A stretch of 64,000 bases of DNA from Bacteroidota bacterium (GTDB lineage Bacteria > Bacteroidota > Bacteroidia > B-17B0 > Aurantibacillaceae): assembly GCA_013697245.1 (NCBI GenBank), contig JACCXH010000073.1, forward strand, positions 1 through 64,000, read 5' to 3'. This document shows, in pieces, positions 35,437-45,048 of this stretch; position 1 is the stretch's first letter; each line of letters opens with the position of its first letter. The notes beneath the pieces are model-generated. The model worked only from the letters and a program-made list of their open reading frames with translations. It was not told the DNA's origin and did not search any database. A program made the translations under genes and the position numbers.

Positions 35437-36297
35437 CTATAATTTTTGCAACAATAAATTTCTGATCAATTCTGGCTGTTCATTCGTAACCAGGTGGCCG
35501 GTATTTTGCAATTTCAAAAAAACCGAAGGGCAATTTTTTAGGTGCGATCTTGCAAAACTGTAATTGCAGGTATCGGCTATTTTATCGTTAGCGCCTGTAA
35601 TAACATAAGTAGGCGTGTACAATTTTTTCCATTTAGGCAACATTAAAAGCATTTCACGTTCGTGCGAATATTTTTCTTTTGTGGCCACATTCAACATTTT
35701 AGGTAAGAACCATTGCACGGGTTTCCATTTACCAATGCTACTGAACCAATAAAATTTTTCTTTTTGCGGATCGATCACCGGCGATACCATAAATAGTTTT
35801 TCTACTTGTTGCGGATAATTGATAGAAAGAAAAGCCGCTATTGGCGCGCCGTATGAGCGGCCAAGCAACACTATTTTTTTACCGGATATATTTTCTTTAT
35901 CAATAATTTCTTTTACAGCCAAAGCCTGTATTTGTGTGGATGTTTCGGCTTTACCATAATTTGATTTACCATAACCCAAGCGGTCGATGGCAATGAGCTT
36001 ATATCTTTGTTGCAATAATGTATCATCCATTAAATTCATGTAACCGTACCAGGCGCCGGGCGCACCATGTATAAGCACGAGCAAGGGCAACGAGTCGTTC
36101 CTGCTCATAACTGCATAATGCATAGTGTGATCCAAAAAATTAATATTCCGGTAAGAAGGTTTTAACGTTTCGTGCGCATAATGTAATTCAAGTTCTTTGT
36201 CGGTGTAGATATATTTGTTAAGCATAAAACAACCTGTAAATACCCCCGTAAAGCTTAGTAATAAGAGGCTGTAAAGAAAATATTTTTTAATTGGCAC
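35437..36297 (-). CDS. Alpha/beta hydrolase, membrane-anchored
   Basis: This 286-residue protein starts at GTG 36297. A hydrophobic N terminus with lipobox-like FTGC (residues 17-20) is followed by an alpha/beta hydrolase fold: LLVLIHGAPGAWYGYMN (oxyanion HG), IAIDRLGYGKS, the nucleophile elbow LGRSYGAP (Ser in GxSxG), acid in GANDKIAD, and catalytic His in NTGHLVTNEQPELI. Substrate unknown. The frame also has an in-frame TTG at 36303, but that TTG is itself the end of a perfect -7 box (36308-36301), so transcription must begin downstream of it and GTG is the sensible start. Confidence 0.88.
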   Translation of the reverse strand: MPIKKYFLYSLLLLSFTGVFTGCFMLNKYIYTDKELELHYAHETLKPSYRNINFLDHTMHYAVMSRNDSLPLLVLIHGAPGAWYGYMNLMDDTLLQQRYKLIAIDRLGYGKSNYGKAETSTQIQALAVKEIIDKENISGKKIVLLGRSYGAPIAAFLSINYPQQVEKLFMVSPVIDPQKEKFYWFSSIGKWKPVQWFLPKMLNVATKEKYSHEREMLLMLPKWKKLYTPTYVITGANDKIADTCNYSFARSHLKNCPSVFLKLQNTGHLVTNEQPELIRNLLLQKL

Positions 36298-36300
36298 ACA

Positions 36301-36308
36301 CAAAGATA
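36301..36308 (-). promoter_or_regulatory. -7 box TATCTTTG that decides a start codon
   Basis: A perfect TAnnTTTG on the minus strand ends 3 bp before the GTG at 36297. Predicted transcription starts at or within a few bases of the GTG, giving a leaderless mRNA and excluding the upstream TTG. Confidence 0.55.
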
Positions 36309-36372
36309 AGAAAGGAAAGACGTATTCTTTTGTTAAATCTTAATAAGGAATGCTAAATAAAGCGATAGAATT

Positions 36373-37824
36373 TTAGCTCTTTTTGTCGGCATCTTGAAGT
36401 TTAGCCAACTCTTTTTTTACATATTTTTCAGTCGGAAGTAAAGCCAACTGTATGCGTTTGGCATAACGTATACTATCAGTAATTTCTTTGTTTTTTTGTT
36501 CAACAATTAATTTCTGGCTCTCAATAATTTTGTTTTGTTTTTTGGTAAGCCTGAATCTTTGCAACAAGGCATATGAGAAAATAAGCACAATTAAAAGCAC
36601 GCCAATTGCAATGTAAATAATAGTTCGTTGTTTTGCTTTTTCTTCTTCCTGCTTTTGAAGTTCTGCATCTGCTTTTGCTTTCAGATCATTCTCCTGCCGG
36701 TCTAAGGCATACTGTGTTTTTAAACTGTTAAGCGTTTCGCTTTTTGATGAATTAAAAATACTATCATTTAATTTTCTTGCCAGTTCATGATATACAAGAG
36801 CGTTTTTAAAATCCTTATCTTCTTTATAGTTCCTGTAGAGCCCCATAGCAGCAGCTTCTTGAGTGTTTAGGTCACCCATGGCTTTTGACAGTTCAAGGGA
36901 TTTTTCCAAATAAACAGTAGCTTCTGCGGTTTGATGAAGTTGAACGTATGCTTCAGCAATATAAGCTGATACTGTGGCCAAAGATCTTTTGTCACCCAGT
37001 TCTTCAATAATTTTTTTGCTTTTTAAAAACATTTCCAAAGCTTCTTTTGGCTGATAATTATCATAATAAAGACTTCCGATATTTGCATAAGCACTTTTAA
37101 TGCCGTCTTTATTTTCCATTTCGGTAGCGTATGCTAAAGCTTCTTCATAAAAATGGCGGGCCTTATCAAATTGTTTCTTTTTCCTGCAAAGATTTCCTAA
37201 ATTATTGGCTGAATTTATAAGGTCAGTTTTATTATTCATTTTTTTATGGATAGCATAGCTCCGTTGCTGAAATACCATAGAAAGGCTATCTTCTTTTAAA
37301 GAAGAATATATTACTGCCATGTTTCCAATACAAGCAGCTATTTGTTTTTCATCACCTAGTTCTTCCTGAATTTTTAAGGCTTTTTGCAAATACTCTATTG
37401 TTTTAGGATAATCGGTAAGGCGATAATAAACAATGCCAATATTGTTATAAGATCTTGCTATCCGTCCTTTATTATTTGTTTCAAAAGCTACCTGAAGAGC
37501 CTTTTTATGATTGACAATTGTTTTGGGGTAATCTCCAAGAGCAACATAACACCCGGCTAATTGATTGTAGATATTCCAAAGAAAAGAAGTGTTTGATATT
37601 TTTTGAGCAAGCAGCAATGATTTTTGCGTTAACGCTAAGGCCTGGTTTATATCGCCTTGATCTCTGATCTCTAACGCCAGTTTACACATTGTTTTTATGC
37701 GGGTAGTATCATGAATAGTTCCTGCCAGTTCATTTTTCATACTATCTATTTTTTTGGCAGGTTGCGCGTTCAAACAAAAACAGCTTAAAACAAAAAAAAG
37801 TAAAAATGTTATTGATCTATACAT
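36373..37824 (-). CDS. TPR sensor protein lacking the expected phosphatase domain
   Basis: This 483-residue protein has a signal peptide (to about residue 20). At least eight TPR units span about 45-350 (GRIARSYNNIGIVYYRLTDYPKTIEYLQKALKIQEELGD). A TM helix lies near 402-420 (IYIAIGVLLIVLIFSYALL), then a coiled coil (IIESQKLIVEQKNKEITDSIRYAKRIQLALLPTEKY). Its two upstream neighbours continue from exactly this coil into a SpoIIE/PP2C domain. This one stops about 15 residues later with a charged tail (KLQDADKKS). It may be a receptor or antagonist that shares partners with the full phosphatases, or a degraded copy. It is the last of the three-gene operon, 10 bp after the 772-residue protein. Confidence 0.88.
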   Translation of the reverse strand: MYRSITFLLFFVLSCFCLNAQPAKKIDSMKNELAGTIHDTTRIKTMCKLALEIRDQGDINQALALTQKSLLLAQKISNTSFLWNIYNQLAGCYVALGDYPKTIVNHKKALQVAFETNNKGRIARSYNNIGIVYYRLTDYPKTIEYLQKALKIQEELGDEKQIAACIGNMAVIYSSLKEDSLSMVFQQRSYAIHKKMNNKTDLINSANNLGNLCRKKKQFDKARHFYEEALAYATEMENKDGIKSAYANIGSLYYDNYQPKEALEMFLKSKKIIEELGDKRSLATVSAYIAEAYVQLHQTAEATVYLEKSLELSKAMGDLNTQEAAAMGLYRNYKEDKDFKNALVYHELARKLNDSIFNSSKSETLNSLKTQYALDRQENDLKAKADAELQKQEEEKAKQRTIIYIAIGVLLIVLIFSYALLQRFRLTKKQNKIIESQKLIVEQKNKEITDSIRYAKRIQLALLPTEKYVKKELAKLQDADKKS

Positions 37825-37834
37825 TTAATAATAA

Positions 37835-40153
37835 TTATTTTTTTGATCTTTCCAGTTCTGCCATTTTTTCAGCGCCGGGGTAAACCGACTCATTTGTATA
37901 TAACCGCACCCCCAAAACGCACACATCATCTACTTGTTCTAATGGTCCGATCCAACTCTCAAATTTTTGTTTTAAAACAACTTCCTGTTTATACACATCT
38001 AAGTTATTATTTTCCAACAAAAGTTCTTCTAATTGTTTGTATTTAAATTTTTTACCTTTTGGCCCGCCAAACTGATCCGGAAAACCATCGGTATACAAAT
38101 ATAACATATCGCCTTTTTTTCCTTCAAATGAAAATTCAGTAAAAGGCTCTTTCTTTTCGCCAACACCTACAGGCATTTTATCACACTGCAATTCATTTAA
38201 TTTATTTTCGGAGATCAATACCGGTCTGTTATTTGCGGCAGCATACGTAATCGTATTGTTTTTTTCTTCAATACAGATAAGAATGCCATCCATTCCATCT
38301 TTCCTGCCATTTTGTGAAATGGTCTCTATCAGGCGTTTTCTAACATGATCAAAGATCTCGCAAGGTTTTATTAAGTTTTTTTCTTTGATGGCTTCATTAA
38401 GATAGTTAATATTCAACAAACTCATAAAAGCTCCCGGTACCCCATGGCCGGTACTATCACAAACCGCAAGATAAAAACGTTTATTTTTTTTGGTGGCCCA
38501 ATAAAAATCGCCGCTTACAATATCTTTTGGTTTAAAGAACACAAAACTATCAGGGATGGTTTGATTAACTAATTCGTGATTAGCAATAAGTGTTTTTTGA
38601 ATTTGCAAAGCGTAATTAATAGAATCTACAATTTCTTTTTGCTTTTCGTCTACAATGTTTTTTTGATGCTCTATTTCTTTTTTGCTTTCTTGTAATCCAA
38701 CATTTTTTATTTCTATCTCTTCTTTTTGAGAGTTCAATAAAACATTATCTTTTTGTTTTACCTTATAAGCCCGTAAACTTAGAATCAGCAATACTACTAC
38801 TAAAACCCCTACAACGCTACCTGCGATCAACAAAGTAGTTTGACGTTTGTTTTCTAAAAACGCTTTGTCCTTTTCATTATTTGACAAAGCCAGTTCTTTT
38901 TCTTTTTTATCTAGCTGATTGAAGGAATTTAAAGTGGCGATTCTTGTATCAAATAATTCAGAATTAATAGAATCACGAATAAGCACCGATCTTTCAAAAC
39001 AGCTTAATGCCATTTTATAATCTTTTAAAGCTCTGTATACCTGCGATTGGTTCATGAAAATTACTGCCTCTTCTGTAGTGTTACCTGTTTGCCTTATAAC
39101 AGTTAGGGCTTTGTTTGAAAACTCTAACGATCGGTTGTAATCCTTAAGTGATTTATAACAATCTGCTTTTACGCCTAACAACACGCCATAAGTTTGTTGG
39201 CTTGTTATTGTATCAATAATGGCAAGGCCTTTATTTACTTCAACAAGCGCTTCTGTTGCTTTGTTTATTTCTAATAAATAATTGGCCTTTGTTAAATGCA
39301 AGGAGGCGGTATAATCGTTAAAATGAAGTTGTGCTGCAATTTTTTCCATCTCTTTAATAAAAAATTCGCAGGCCTTCATGTCTTTATTAAATCGTGTAGT
39401 ACTGGTAAGATTATATACCACAATACTTAGGTCACGAATATTATTTTCTTTTTTGTAGGTTTCGTAAGAAGATTTAAAATATTTCTCAGCCTCATCATAT
39501 AAGCCTCTTTTATGATAAATGGTGGCAATGTTTATATACAATTGTGCTTGTTGTAATTTTTGTGATTCACCTTTTAACTGTTTATTTAAAACAACTGCTT
39601 TTTGCAATGTTTCAAGAGCAAGATCGTTCAACTCCGAATTATTATAAACTATGCCAATATTGGTTAAGATCACTATCTGGTTTTCGATCTGATTCCAGCG
39701 CTTTGCGTTATCGAGGCCAAGGTTTAAGTATTTTAGCGCGTTAACATAATCGCCTTTCACCAAATAAACTGAGCCGATATTTGTGTATGCTCCCGTATAT
39801 CGGTCGGGCGAATTATTTTTTTTTCTTAACTCAAGAACTTCCTCACCAACTTTTAAGGCTTCATCTAATTGATTATTCATGCGCAGCAACAATCCTTTAA
39901 CATTCCTACCGGTGATCATGCCATCTACATAATTTATTTTTTCTGCCAGCGCCATGGCCTCTTCATTATACATCTTTGCTGTATCGGTATTGTAATCAAG
40001 ATATTGGTATGCCAGCTCATTCAAATAAAAAACGCGTGCGGTATCTGCGTCCTTATGTATCCGCACCTGTTGCCTTAAACTATCAAGCACAATTTGCTGC
40101 GAAAAAGAAACGCAACAACAAAAAACGGGGATAAGGCTTAAAAGCTTTTTCAT
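37835..40153 (-). CDS. TPR-TM-SpoIIE (PP2C) phosphatase
   Basis: This 772-residue protein has a signal peptide, periplasmic TPR repeats (about 50-400), a TM helix at about 436-458 (LLIAGSVVGVLVVVLLILSL), and a cytoplasmic coiled coil. The SpoIIE-type PP2C domain spans about 525-760: GDFYW (near 546), CDSTGHGVPGAFMS (near 566), YLYTDGFPDQFGG (near 686) and VDDVCVLG, so the metal-binding acids are all present. Such proteins sense a periplasmic signal and dephosphorylate a serine/threonine on a regulatory protein, often a STAS or SiaC-like partner. No partner is encoded nearby. Middle gene of three, 1 bp after its upstream neighbour. Confidence 0.92.
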   Translation of the reverse strand: MKKLLSLIPVFCCCVSFSQQIVLDSLRQQVRIHKDADTARVFYLNELAYQYLDYNTDTAKMYNEEAMALAEKINYVDGMITGRNVKGLLLRMNNQLDEALKVGEEVLELRKKNNSPDRYTGAYTNIGSVYLVKGDYVNALKYLNLGLDNAKRWNQIENQIVILTNIGIVYNNSELNDLALETLQKAVVLNKQLKGESQKLQQAQLYINIATIYHKRGLYDEAEKYFKSSYETYKKENNIRDLSIVVYNLTSTTRFNKDMKACEFFIKEMEKIAAQLHFNDYTASLHLTKANYLLEINKATEALVEVNKGLAIIDTITSQQTYGVLLGVKADCYKSLKDYNRSLEFSNKALTVIRQTGNTTEEAVIFMNQSQVYRALKDYKMALSCFERSVLIRDSINSELFDTRIATLNSFNQLDKKEKELALSNNEKDKAFLENKRQTTLLIAGSVVGVLVVVLLILSLRAYKVKQKDNVLLNSQKEEIEIKNVGLQESKKEIEHQKNIVDEKQKEIVDSINYALQIQKTLIANHELVNQTIPDSFVFFKPKDIVSGDFYWATKKNKRFYLAVCDSTGHGVPGAFMSLLNINYLNEAIKEKNLIKPCEIFDHVRKRLIETISQNGRKDGMDGILICIEEKNNTITYAAANNRPVLISENKLNELQCDKMPVGVGEKKEPFTEFSFEGKKGDMLYLYTDGFPDQFGGPKGKKFKYKQLEELLLENNNLDVYKQEVVLKQKFESWIGPLEQVDDVCVLGVRLYTNESVYPGAEKMAELERSKK

Positions 40154-40154
40154 T

Positions 40155-42230
40155 TTATATTTTTATTCCAATTACGCAAATATCGTCTACCTGTTCTAAA
40201 TCCCCTTTCCATTTTTGGATCGTTGAATTTAGAATTTCTTTTTGGGCAGTCATTGGCGTATCACAATTGGCAAGTAATAATTGATTTAATTGTTTGTATT
40301 TGAATTTTTTTCCTTTTGGGCCGCCAAACTGATCCGCAAAACCATCAGTATATAAATAAAGCGTATCTTCTTTTTGTAAGTCAATTTCATGCAATTTAAA
40401 ATTATCCATTACTTCTCCTTTTCCAACAGGCATTTTGTCTTTTGCTAATTCAATTACGGCGTCATTGCGAATTAAAACTGGCGAATTATTTGCCGCTGCA
40501 TATTCAACTTTTAAATTTGTTTTATTTACAGGAATTTTAAGAAGCACCGCGTCCATCCCGTCGCGCCCTCCATCCATGTTTTCTAATAAACGTTTACGAA
40601 CATGGTCTAACACCTTGTTAGGTGCCGAAATATTTTTTTCGTTAATAGCTTCATTTAAAAAACTAATATTTAGTAAACTCATAAAAGCGCCGGGCACACC
40701 ATGTCCGGTACTATCACACACCGCTAAATAAAAATGATCATCCTTTTTAATTGCCCAATAAAAATCGCCACTTACAATATCTTTAGGATTAAATAAAATA
40801 AAATGCTGTGGTAAATTAGCGCTTAAAAGATCCGTATGGGCTAATAATGCAAATTGAATACGCTTTGCATAATTAATCGAATCGATCATCTCGTTGCGCT
40901 GCGTTTCTATAATATCTTTTTGTTTACGGTTTTCTTTGAGGCGCTTAAAAATAATAAAGGTAAAAACAGAAACAATCAGTAAAAATAAAACAGATGCGCC
41001 AAGTATTAGGTCTTTTTTAAAAGTTTCAGATTTTATAATAGCTTCTTTTTTTTCTTGTTCTTTTTGTAAAATGATCTTTTCTTTTTCGTGCTCATATTTC
41101 AAGGATTCGCTGGTAAGCTTGCGGGTATTTTCCTGATCGAACAAACTATCTTTTACCGACACCCAAATCTTATGATAGGTGAGAGATTTTTTATAATCAC
41201 CGGTTTTTTCATACACATAACTTAGTTTATTGGCAATACTACTTATCAATTCTTTATTATCAATATTCTTCGCAACGGAAAAAGCTTCTTCTAACATTTT
41301 AACAGCCTCTTTTATTTCTTTTTTTTCGAAACTAATTTGGCCAATAATTTCGAGACAGGTAGCAATTCCCTCGTAGTTATTATTTTTTTTCGAAATCCCG
41401 AGCGCGCGTTCATAAAGCGGAAGACATTTTTCAATTTTATGTTGTTTGTAATAAACAGCCCCAACATTATAGCAACCAATAGCTATGGCTTCTTCATCAC
41501 CAACCTTTTCGCTTATGGCAAGGCCTTTTTGAAGATAAAGTAGAGCCTGGTCAAGTTGTTCATTACCCTGATAATATAAACCAATGGCCATTAATGAATT
41601 GCCAATACCATTAAGATCGTTTACTTTAGTTCTTAATGCAAGGGCCATTCTATGGTATTTGATAGTATTGGAAGTATCATTTGCCTCACTAAATAAATGA
41701 CCAATATTTGAATACGAATTAGCAATGGCAATGGTATCGTGCAATCTCTCTTTGATCTTAAGGGCTTTAAAATAATAATCCAATGCGGTTGAAATATTGC
41801 CATGTGAGCGATATACTACACCAATGTTATTTAGCATACCGCCTACAAGAGCAGAGTCTGATAAAATAACATAATATTCTTTTGCTTTTGTAAAGTAATA
41901 AATGGCAGAGTCAAGGTTGCCTCTATAATTATACACCTGGCCAAAATTGTTGCATGCCAAGCCCAAAACGGGATAGAATTTAAGTTTTTGTGAAATTAAA
42001 TAACCTTTGTTTGCATAAGTATAACCGGAATCAACGATACCTCTACCTAAATATAAAGTAGAGATCCTGAGATAAGCTTTTGCGCCAATTGTATCGTTGA
42101 GGTGCTTACCGGCTATTTTTAAAAGACTATCGATTTTTTTATTCTGCGAAAAAAAAGGCAGAAAAAAACAACAAAGTATTATCGCGAAAAATATTTTTTT
42201 GACTTCGACTATTTTAATTGGCCATCTCAT
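40155..42230 (-). CDS. TPR-TM-SpoIIE (PP2C) phosphatase
   Basis: From the ATG at 42230 this is 691 residues with a signal peptide (KKIFFAIILCCFFLPFFSQ). The frame is open further to a TTG at 42299 and an ATG at 42251, but the 42230 start places the hydrophobic stretch as a normal signal. TPR repeats follow (NNIGVVYRSHGNISTALDYYFKALKIKERLHD), then a TM helix (LILGASVLFLLIVSVFTFIIF) and a SpoIIE/PP2C domain with GDFYWAI, CDSTGHGVPGAFMS, YLYTDGFADQFGG and VDDICVIG. All metal-binding acids are kept. First gene of the three-gene TPR operon. It is closely related to the 772-residue protein, suggesting tandem duplication. Confidence 0.92.
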   Translation of the reverse strand: MRWPIKIVEVKKIFFAIILCCFFLPFFSQNKKIDSLLKIAGKHLNDTIGAKAYLRISTLYLGRGIVDSGYTYANKGYLISQKLKFYPVLGLACNNFGQVYNYRGNLDSAIYYFTKAKEYYVILSDSALVGGMLNNIGVVYRSHGNISTALDYYFKALKIKERLHDTIAIANSYSNIGHLFSEANDTSNTIKYHRMALALRTKVNDLNGIGNSLMAIGLYYQGNEQLDQALLYLQKGLAISEKVGDEEAIAIGCYNVGAVYYKQHKIEKCLPLYERALGISKKNNNYEGIATCLEIIGQISFEKKEIKEAVKMLEEAFSVAKNIDNKELISSIANKLSYVYEKTGDYKKSLTYHKIWVSVKDSLFDQENTRKLTSESLKYEHEKEKIILQKEQEKKEAIIKSETFKKDLILGASVLFLLIVSVFTFIIFKRLKENRKQKDIIETQRNEMIDSINYAKRIQFALLAHTDLLSANLPQHFILFNPKDIVSGDFYWAIKKDDHFYLAVCDSTGHGVPGAFMSLLNISFLNEAINEKNISAPNKVLDHVRKRLLENMDGGRDGMDAVLLKIPVNKTNLKVEYAAANNSPVLIRNDAVIELAKDKMPVGKGEVMDNFKLHEIDLQKEDTLYLYTDGFADQFGGPKGKKFKYKQLNQLLLANCDTPMTAQKEILNSTIQKWKGDLEQVDDICVIGIKI

Positions 42231-42288
42231 TAGTACTAACGAATTTAACATGAATTTAATTGAGGCACAAAAAAAGTTTAGCACAATG

Positions 42289-43035
42289 CTACTTTTCAAA
42301 CTGGTAATGGCTATAATCCATTAATAAGGTCTTTAAAAACAAATCGTCTTTTTGGTTTACGCTTGTAATACCATACTTATCCTTAATTTTTTTGGCGAGT
42401 AATGTAATGTGCTGAGGTTGATCTTGTGCCAATCCAAAATCCAGTACTTCTTTTATGGTATTCGCATCCACATCACTCATTAATGAAATTTGCGAATAAA
42501 CAATCTTATAATCCGGCCTTTGCCTGCGTAAAATAGTTTGGTCGAGACTTACTTTTTTATTGATCAAAATAACAGTTGTGCCGGCAACCATATCGCCAAA
42601 GCGTTGCGAATTTTTAGATACTGCAACTGTAATTAAGGCTACAATTGGTTTATCAATTATTCTGAACATAGAGCGGACCAAATACGAGCCAAAATTTGGT
42701 TGCGTGCCATCTAATTTCACCACTTTTATTTTGAGGATCTTTTTACCAAAGCTCTGGCCGTTTAAAAATGTTTCGCAAAGCAAATTATATAACATGGCGG
42801 GCAATAAAAGCAAGATCAGTAAACCTATCATTATCCTGTTAAAATTCTCGTGGCTTTCGTAATCGCCGCTATAATCATTTCGGTTAATGGCCAATGAAAA
42901 TATGGTAATTATGATGGCCGCATAAGAATAAATAAAGACAATGTCCAGCAAACCAGCCAGGATCCTTGGCCCAACACCTGCCGCGGCATAACTAAGGCTA
43001 ACGTTTTGAGAAGTGGTTATTTTAATCTCGCTCAT
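42289..43035 (-). CDS. RDD family membrane protein
   Basis: This 248-residue protein has an N-terminal RDD domain: AAAGVGPRILAGLLDIVFIYSYAAIIITIF (the R and D of the family), a second TM at about 70-90, then NGQSFGKKILKIKVVKLDG and RFGDMVAGTTVILINKK. A cytoplasmic tail (about 175-248) follows. RDD proteins are small transporters or accessories in the spoIIM/moxR/DUF58 cluster, which here diverges from it across a 78-bp gap. Its role in that cluster is not established. Confidence 0.88.
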   Translation of the reverse strand: MSEIKITTSQNVSLSYAAAGVGPRILAGLLDIVFIYSYAAIIITIFSLAINRNDYSGDYESHENFNRIMIGLLILLLLPAMLYNLLCETFLNGQSFGKKILKIKVVKLDGTQPNFGSYLVRSMFRIIDKPIVALITVAVSKNSQRFGDMVAGTTVILINKKVSLDQTILRRQRPDYKIVYSQISLMSDVDANTIKEVLDFGLAQDQPQHITLLAKKIKDKYGITSVNQKDDLFLKTLLMDYSHYQFEK

Positions 43036-43113
43036 TAAAAGCTGTTGGCTAATTCTATTTAAATATTTACATTTATGTGGTTGCTAAGATAAACCATTTC
43101 TACAAACTTTAAG

Positions 43114-44082
43114 ATGAAGGAAATTACTTTTTTAAAACAAAACGCCGAAAAGTGGGAAGGATACGAGAAAGTATTGGATGAAAAAAAAGATGTTCATCCG
43201 GCAAAAATAACCGAAATGTTCATCGAGCTAACAGACGACCTCTCTTACGCCAACACCAATTATACTAAAAGCAATACCAATGCATACGTAAACGGTATGG
43301 CCTCACGCATACACCACCTGGTGTATAAAAATAAAAAAGAAAGCGGCAACCGGTTCGTTACTTTTTATACGAAAGAATTGCCTCTACTATTTGGGCGATA
43401 TCATAAACAGTTGTTCTACTCATTTGTAGTTACAGCAATAGCAACTATGGTGGGTGTCTTATCTCAAATTTATGACGATAGTTTTGTACGCATGATACTT
43501 GGCGATTATTATGTGGATTATACCTTAGAAAACATTAAAAAAGGAAACCCTTTGGCTATTTACGGTGAAGAGAACCAGTTTTTAATGTTTGTGCAAATCA
43601 CTATTAATAATATCCGTGTTTCTTTTATGGCATTTATCTTTGGTTTGTGCACGGCTTTTGGGACTTCTTTTTTTCTTGCTTACAACGGCGTAATGTTAGG
43701 TTGTTTTTTCGCTATGTTCTACCAGCACAATGTATTGGACAAAGCCTTAAAAGTTGTGTGGATACACGGTACGCTCGAAATATCGGCCATTGTTATTGCG
43801 GGCTGCGCGGGTTTTGTTTTAGGAAACAGTTTTATTTTCCCGGGTACGCACACGCGCATGCGGGCATTTATGCGCGGCGGAAAAGATGGATTAAAAATAG
43901 TTATTGGATTAGTACCTGTTTTTATTACAGCAGGTTTTTTAGAAAGTTTTGTTACCAGGTATACCGAAATGCACATGGCGCTAAGCCTTACTATTATTGG
44001 TTTATCTTCTATGTTTATTGTCGGTTATTTTATTGTTTTACCAATTTATTTAAAAAAGAAATATCAACCAACTTATGAGTGA
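43114..44082 (+). CDS. SpoIIM-like membrane protein
   Basis: This 322-residue protein is of the 'stage II sporulation protein M' family as found in non-sporulating bacteria. A soluble N-terminal part (about 1-95, KEITFLKQNAEKWEGYE..) leads into six TM helices. The typical core is NNIRVSFMAFIFGLCTAFGTSFFLAYNGVMLGCF, then WIHGTLEISAIVIAGCAGFVLGNSFIFPG with its conserved HGT.E motif. It heads the operon spoIIM-like / membrane protein / DUF4129 / DUF4350 / moxR / DUF58, and overlaps the next gene by 8 bp. The cluster is thought to act in envelope or stress functions, but its biochemical role is unknown. Confidence 0.9.
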   Translation: MKEITFLKQNAEKWEGYEKVLDEKKDVHPAKITEMFIELTDDLSYANTNYTKSNTNAYVNGMASRIHHLVYKNKKESGNRFVTFYTKELPLLFGRYHKQLFYSFVVTAIATMVGVLSQIYDDSFVRMILGDYYVDYTLENIKKGNPLAIYGEENQFLMFVQITINNIRVSFMAFIFGLCTAFGTSFFLAYNGVMLGCFFAMFYQHNVLDKALKVVWIHGTLEISAIVIAGCAGFVLGNSFIFPGTHTRMRAFMRGGKDGLKIVIGLVPVFITAGFLESFVTRYTEMHMALSLTIIGLSSMFIVGYFIVLPIYLKKKYQPTYE

Positions 44083-45043
44083 GCAAAAAATTTATTACAG
44101 AAAGGTGCGCGACCTTGGCGGCATTTTTACAGCAACCTTTGCATTTATTAAACAAAATTTTAAACCATTTTTTGGCGGCCTGCTTTTTTTGGCCGGACCG
44201 TTCATTATTGTTGGATCGGCCATTTCTGCTTATATGATGGGCTCATCCATGACCTTTACAAAAATGGTTCGAAACCTCGAATCATTCTATGGTAAATTAC
44301 TGGTATCGTATTTTTTTTCTATGATATTCATTTTTATTGGCATAACAATTTATAATGTGATTTTAAATAAAAATTTAATTGAGAATGAAAAATTAAAAGA
44401 CGATGAACCATTAACAATTAATCATTCGTTAACCGGTTTTTTTAGTGACTTTTGGCGCGTATTTGGAAACACTTTATTATTTGTTTTGGTTTCTGTTGTA
44501 GCAGTTGCTGTTATAGCTTTGGTATTTGGGGGTATTTTTTCCTTAACCGGAGGAAGCAATGGTAGTGGCGGAGCAATTGCACTTATTGTGTTAATGGTAA
44601 TTTTATTGTTTGTGGCAATATTAATTTTTGGCCCAATACTTTCATTTATACCTTTAGCGGCATTATTTGTTTGTCAGCGCGATAGAATTGGAATCTTCTC
44701 AGCGATCAGAAAGGTATTTTATTATTTGAAAGGAAATTTTTGGACGACCTGGGTAGTAAGCTTTGTTGCATTTATATGTTATTCCATTATGGGATTTATA
44801 GTTCAATTACCGGTATTAATAATTACGCTTATTACAACATTTTCAAGAGCAAAATCAACTATTGGTTTTGGAGAGGCCGATGAAACAACACCGCTTTTAT
44901 TAGTGACTGCCATTATTATAAGCTCTTTATTATCCTACGGTGTTCTTTCGGTTTATTATTTAATGAGCATTTACCAATATACAAACCTCGAAGAGAAAAA
45001 GGAAGGCAGTTCAATTATCGAAAAGATCAATCAAATACAATAA
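44075..45043 (+). CDS. Polytopic membrane protein of the moxR cluster
   Basis: This 322-residue protein has an N-terminal cytoplasmic stretch (YYRKVRDLGGIFTATFAFIKQNFKPFF) and six TM helices, with a Gly-rich loop (FSLTGGSNGSGG). It resembles the 'glycerophosphoryl diester phosphodiesterase membrane domain' or DUF4013-like proteins that recur in this cluster; the call is by layout and context. The central KVFYYLKGNFWTTWVVSFVAFI segment looks like the internal repeat of the first membrane unit. It overlaps the spoIIM-like gene by 8 bp. Confidence 0.75.
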   Translation: MSEQKIYYRKVRDLGGIFTATFAFIKQNFKPFFGGLLFLAGPFIIVGSAISAYMMGSSMTFTKMVRNLESFYGKLLVSYFFSMIFIFIGITIYNVILNKNLIENEKLKDDEPLTINHSLTGFFSDFWRVFGNTLLFVLVSVVAVAVIALVFGGIFSLTGGSNGSGGAIALIVLMVILLFVAILIFGPILSFIPLAALFVCQRDRIGIFSAIRKVFYYLKGNFWTTWVVSFVAFICYSIMGFIVQLPVLIITLITTFSRAKSTIGFGEADETTPLLLVTAIIISSLLSYGVLSVYYLMSIYQYTNLEEKKEGSSIIEKINQIQ

Positions 45044-45048
45044 TTATT

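Noticed and set aside
36373-37824. A frameshift explaining the missing phosphatase domain
   Set aside because: No PP2C motifs (GDFYW, TGHGVPGA, TDG) were found in any frame just past the stop, and the gene ends with a normal charged tail before an intergenic gap.
43647-44078. A 143-codon open frame on the plus strand inside the SpoIIM-like gene
   Set aside because: It is out of frame with a well-supported membrane protein, and its Cys/Arg/Tyr-rich translation looks like a frame shadow.
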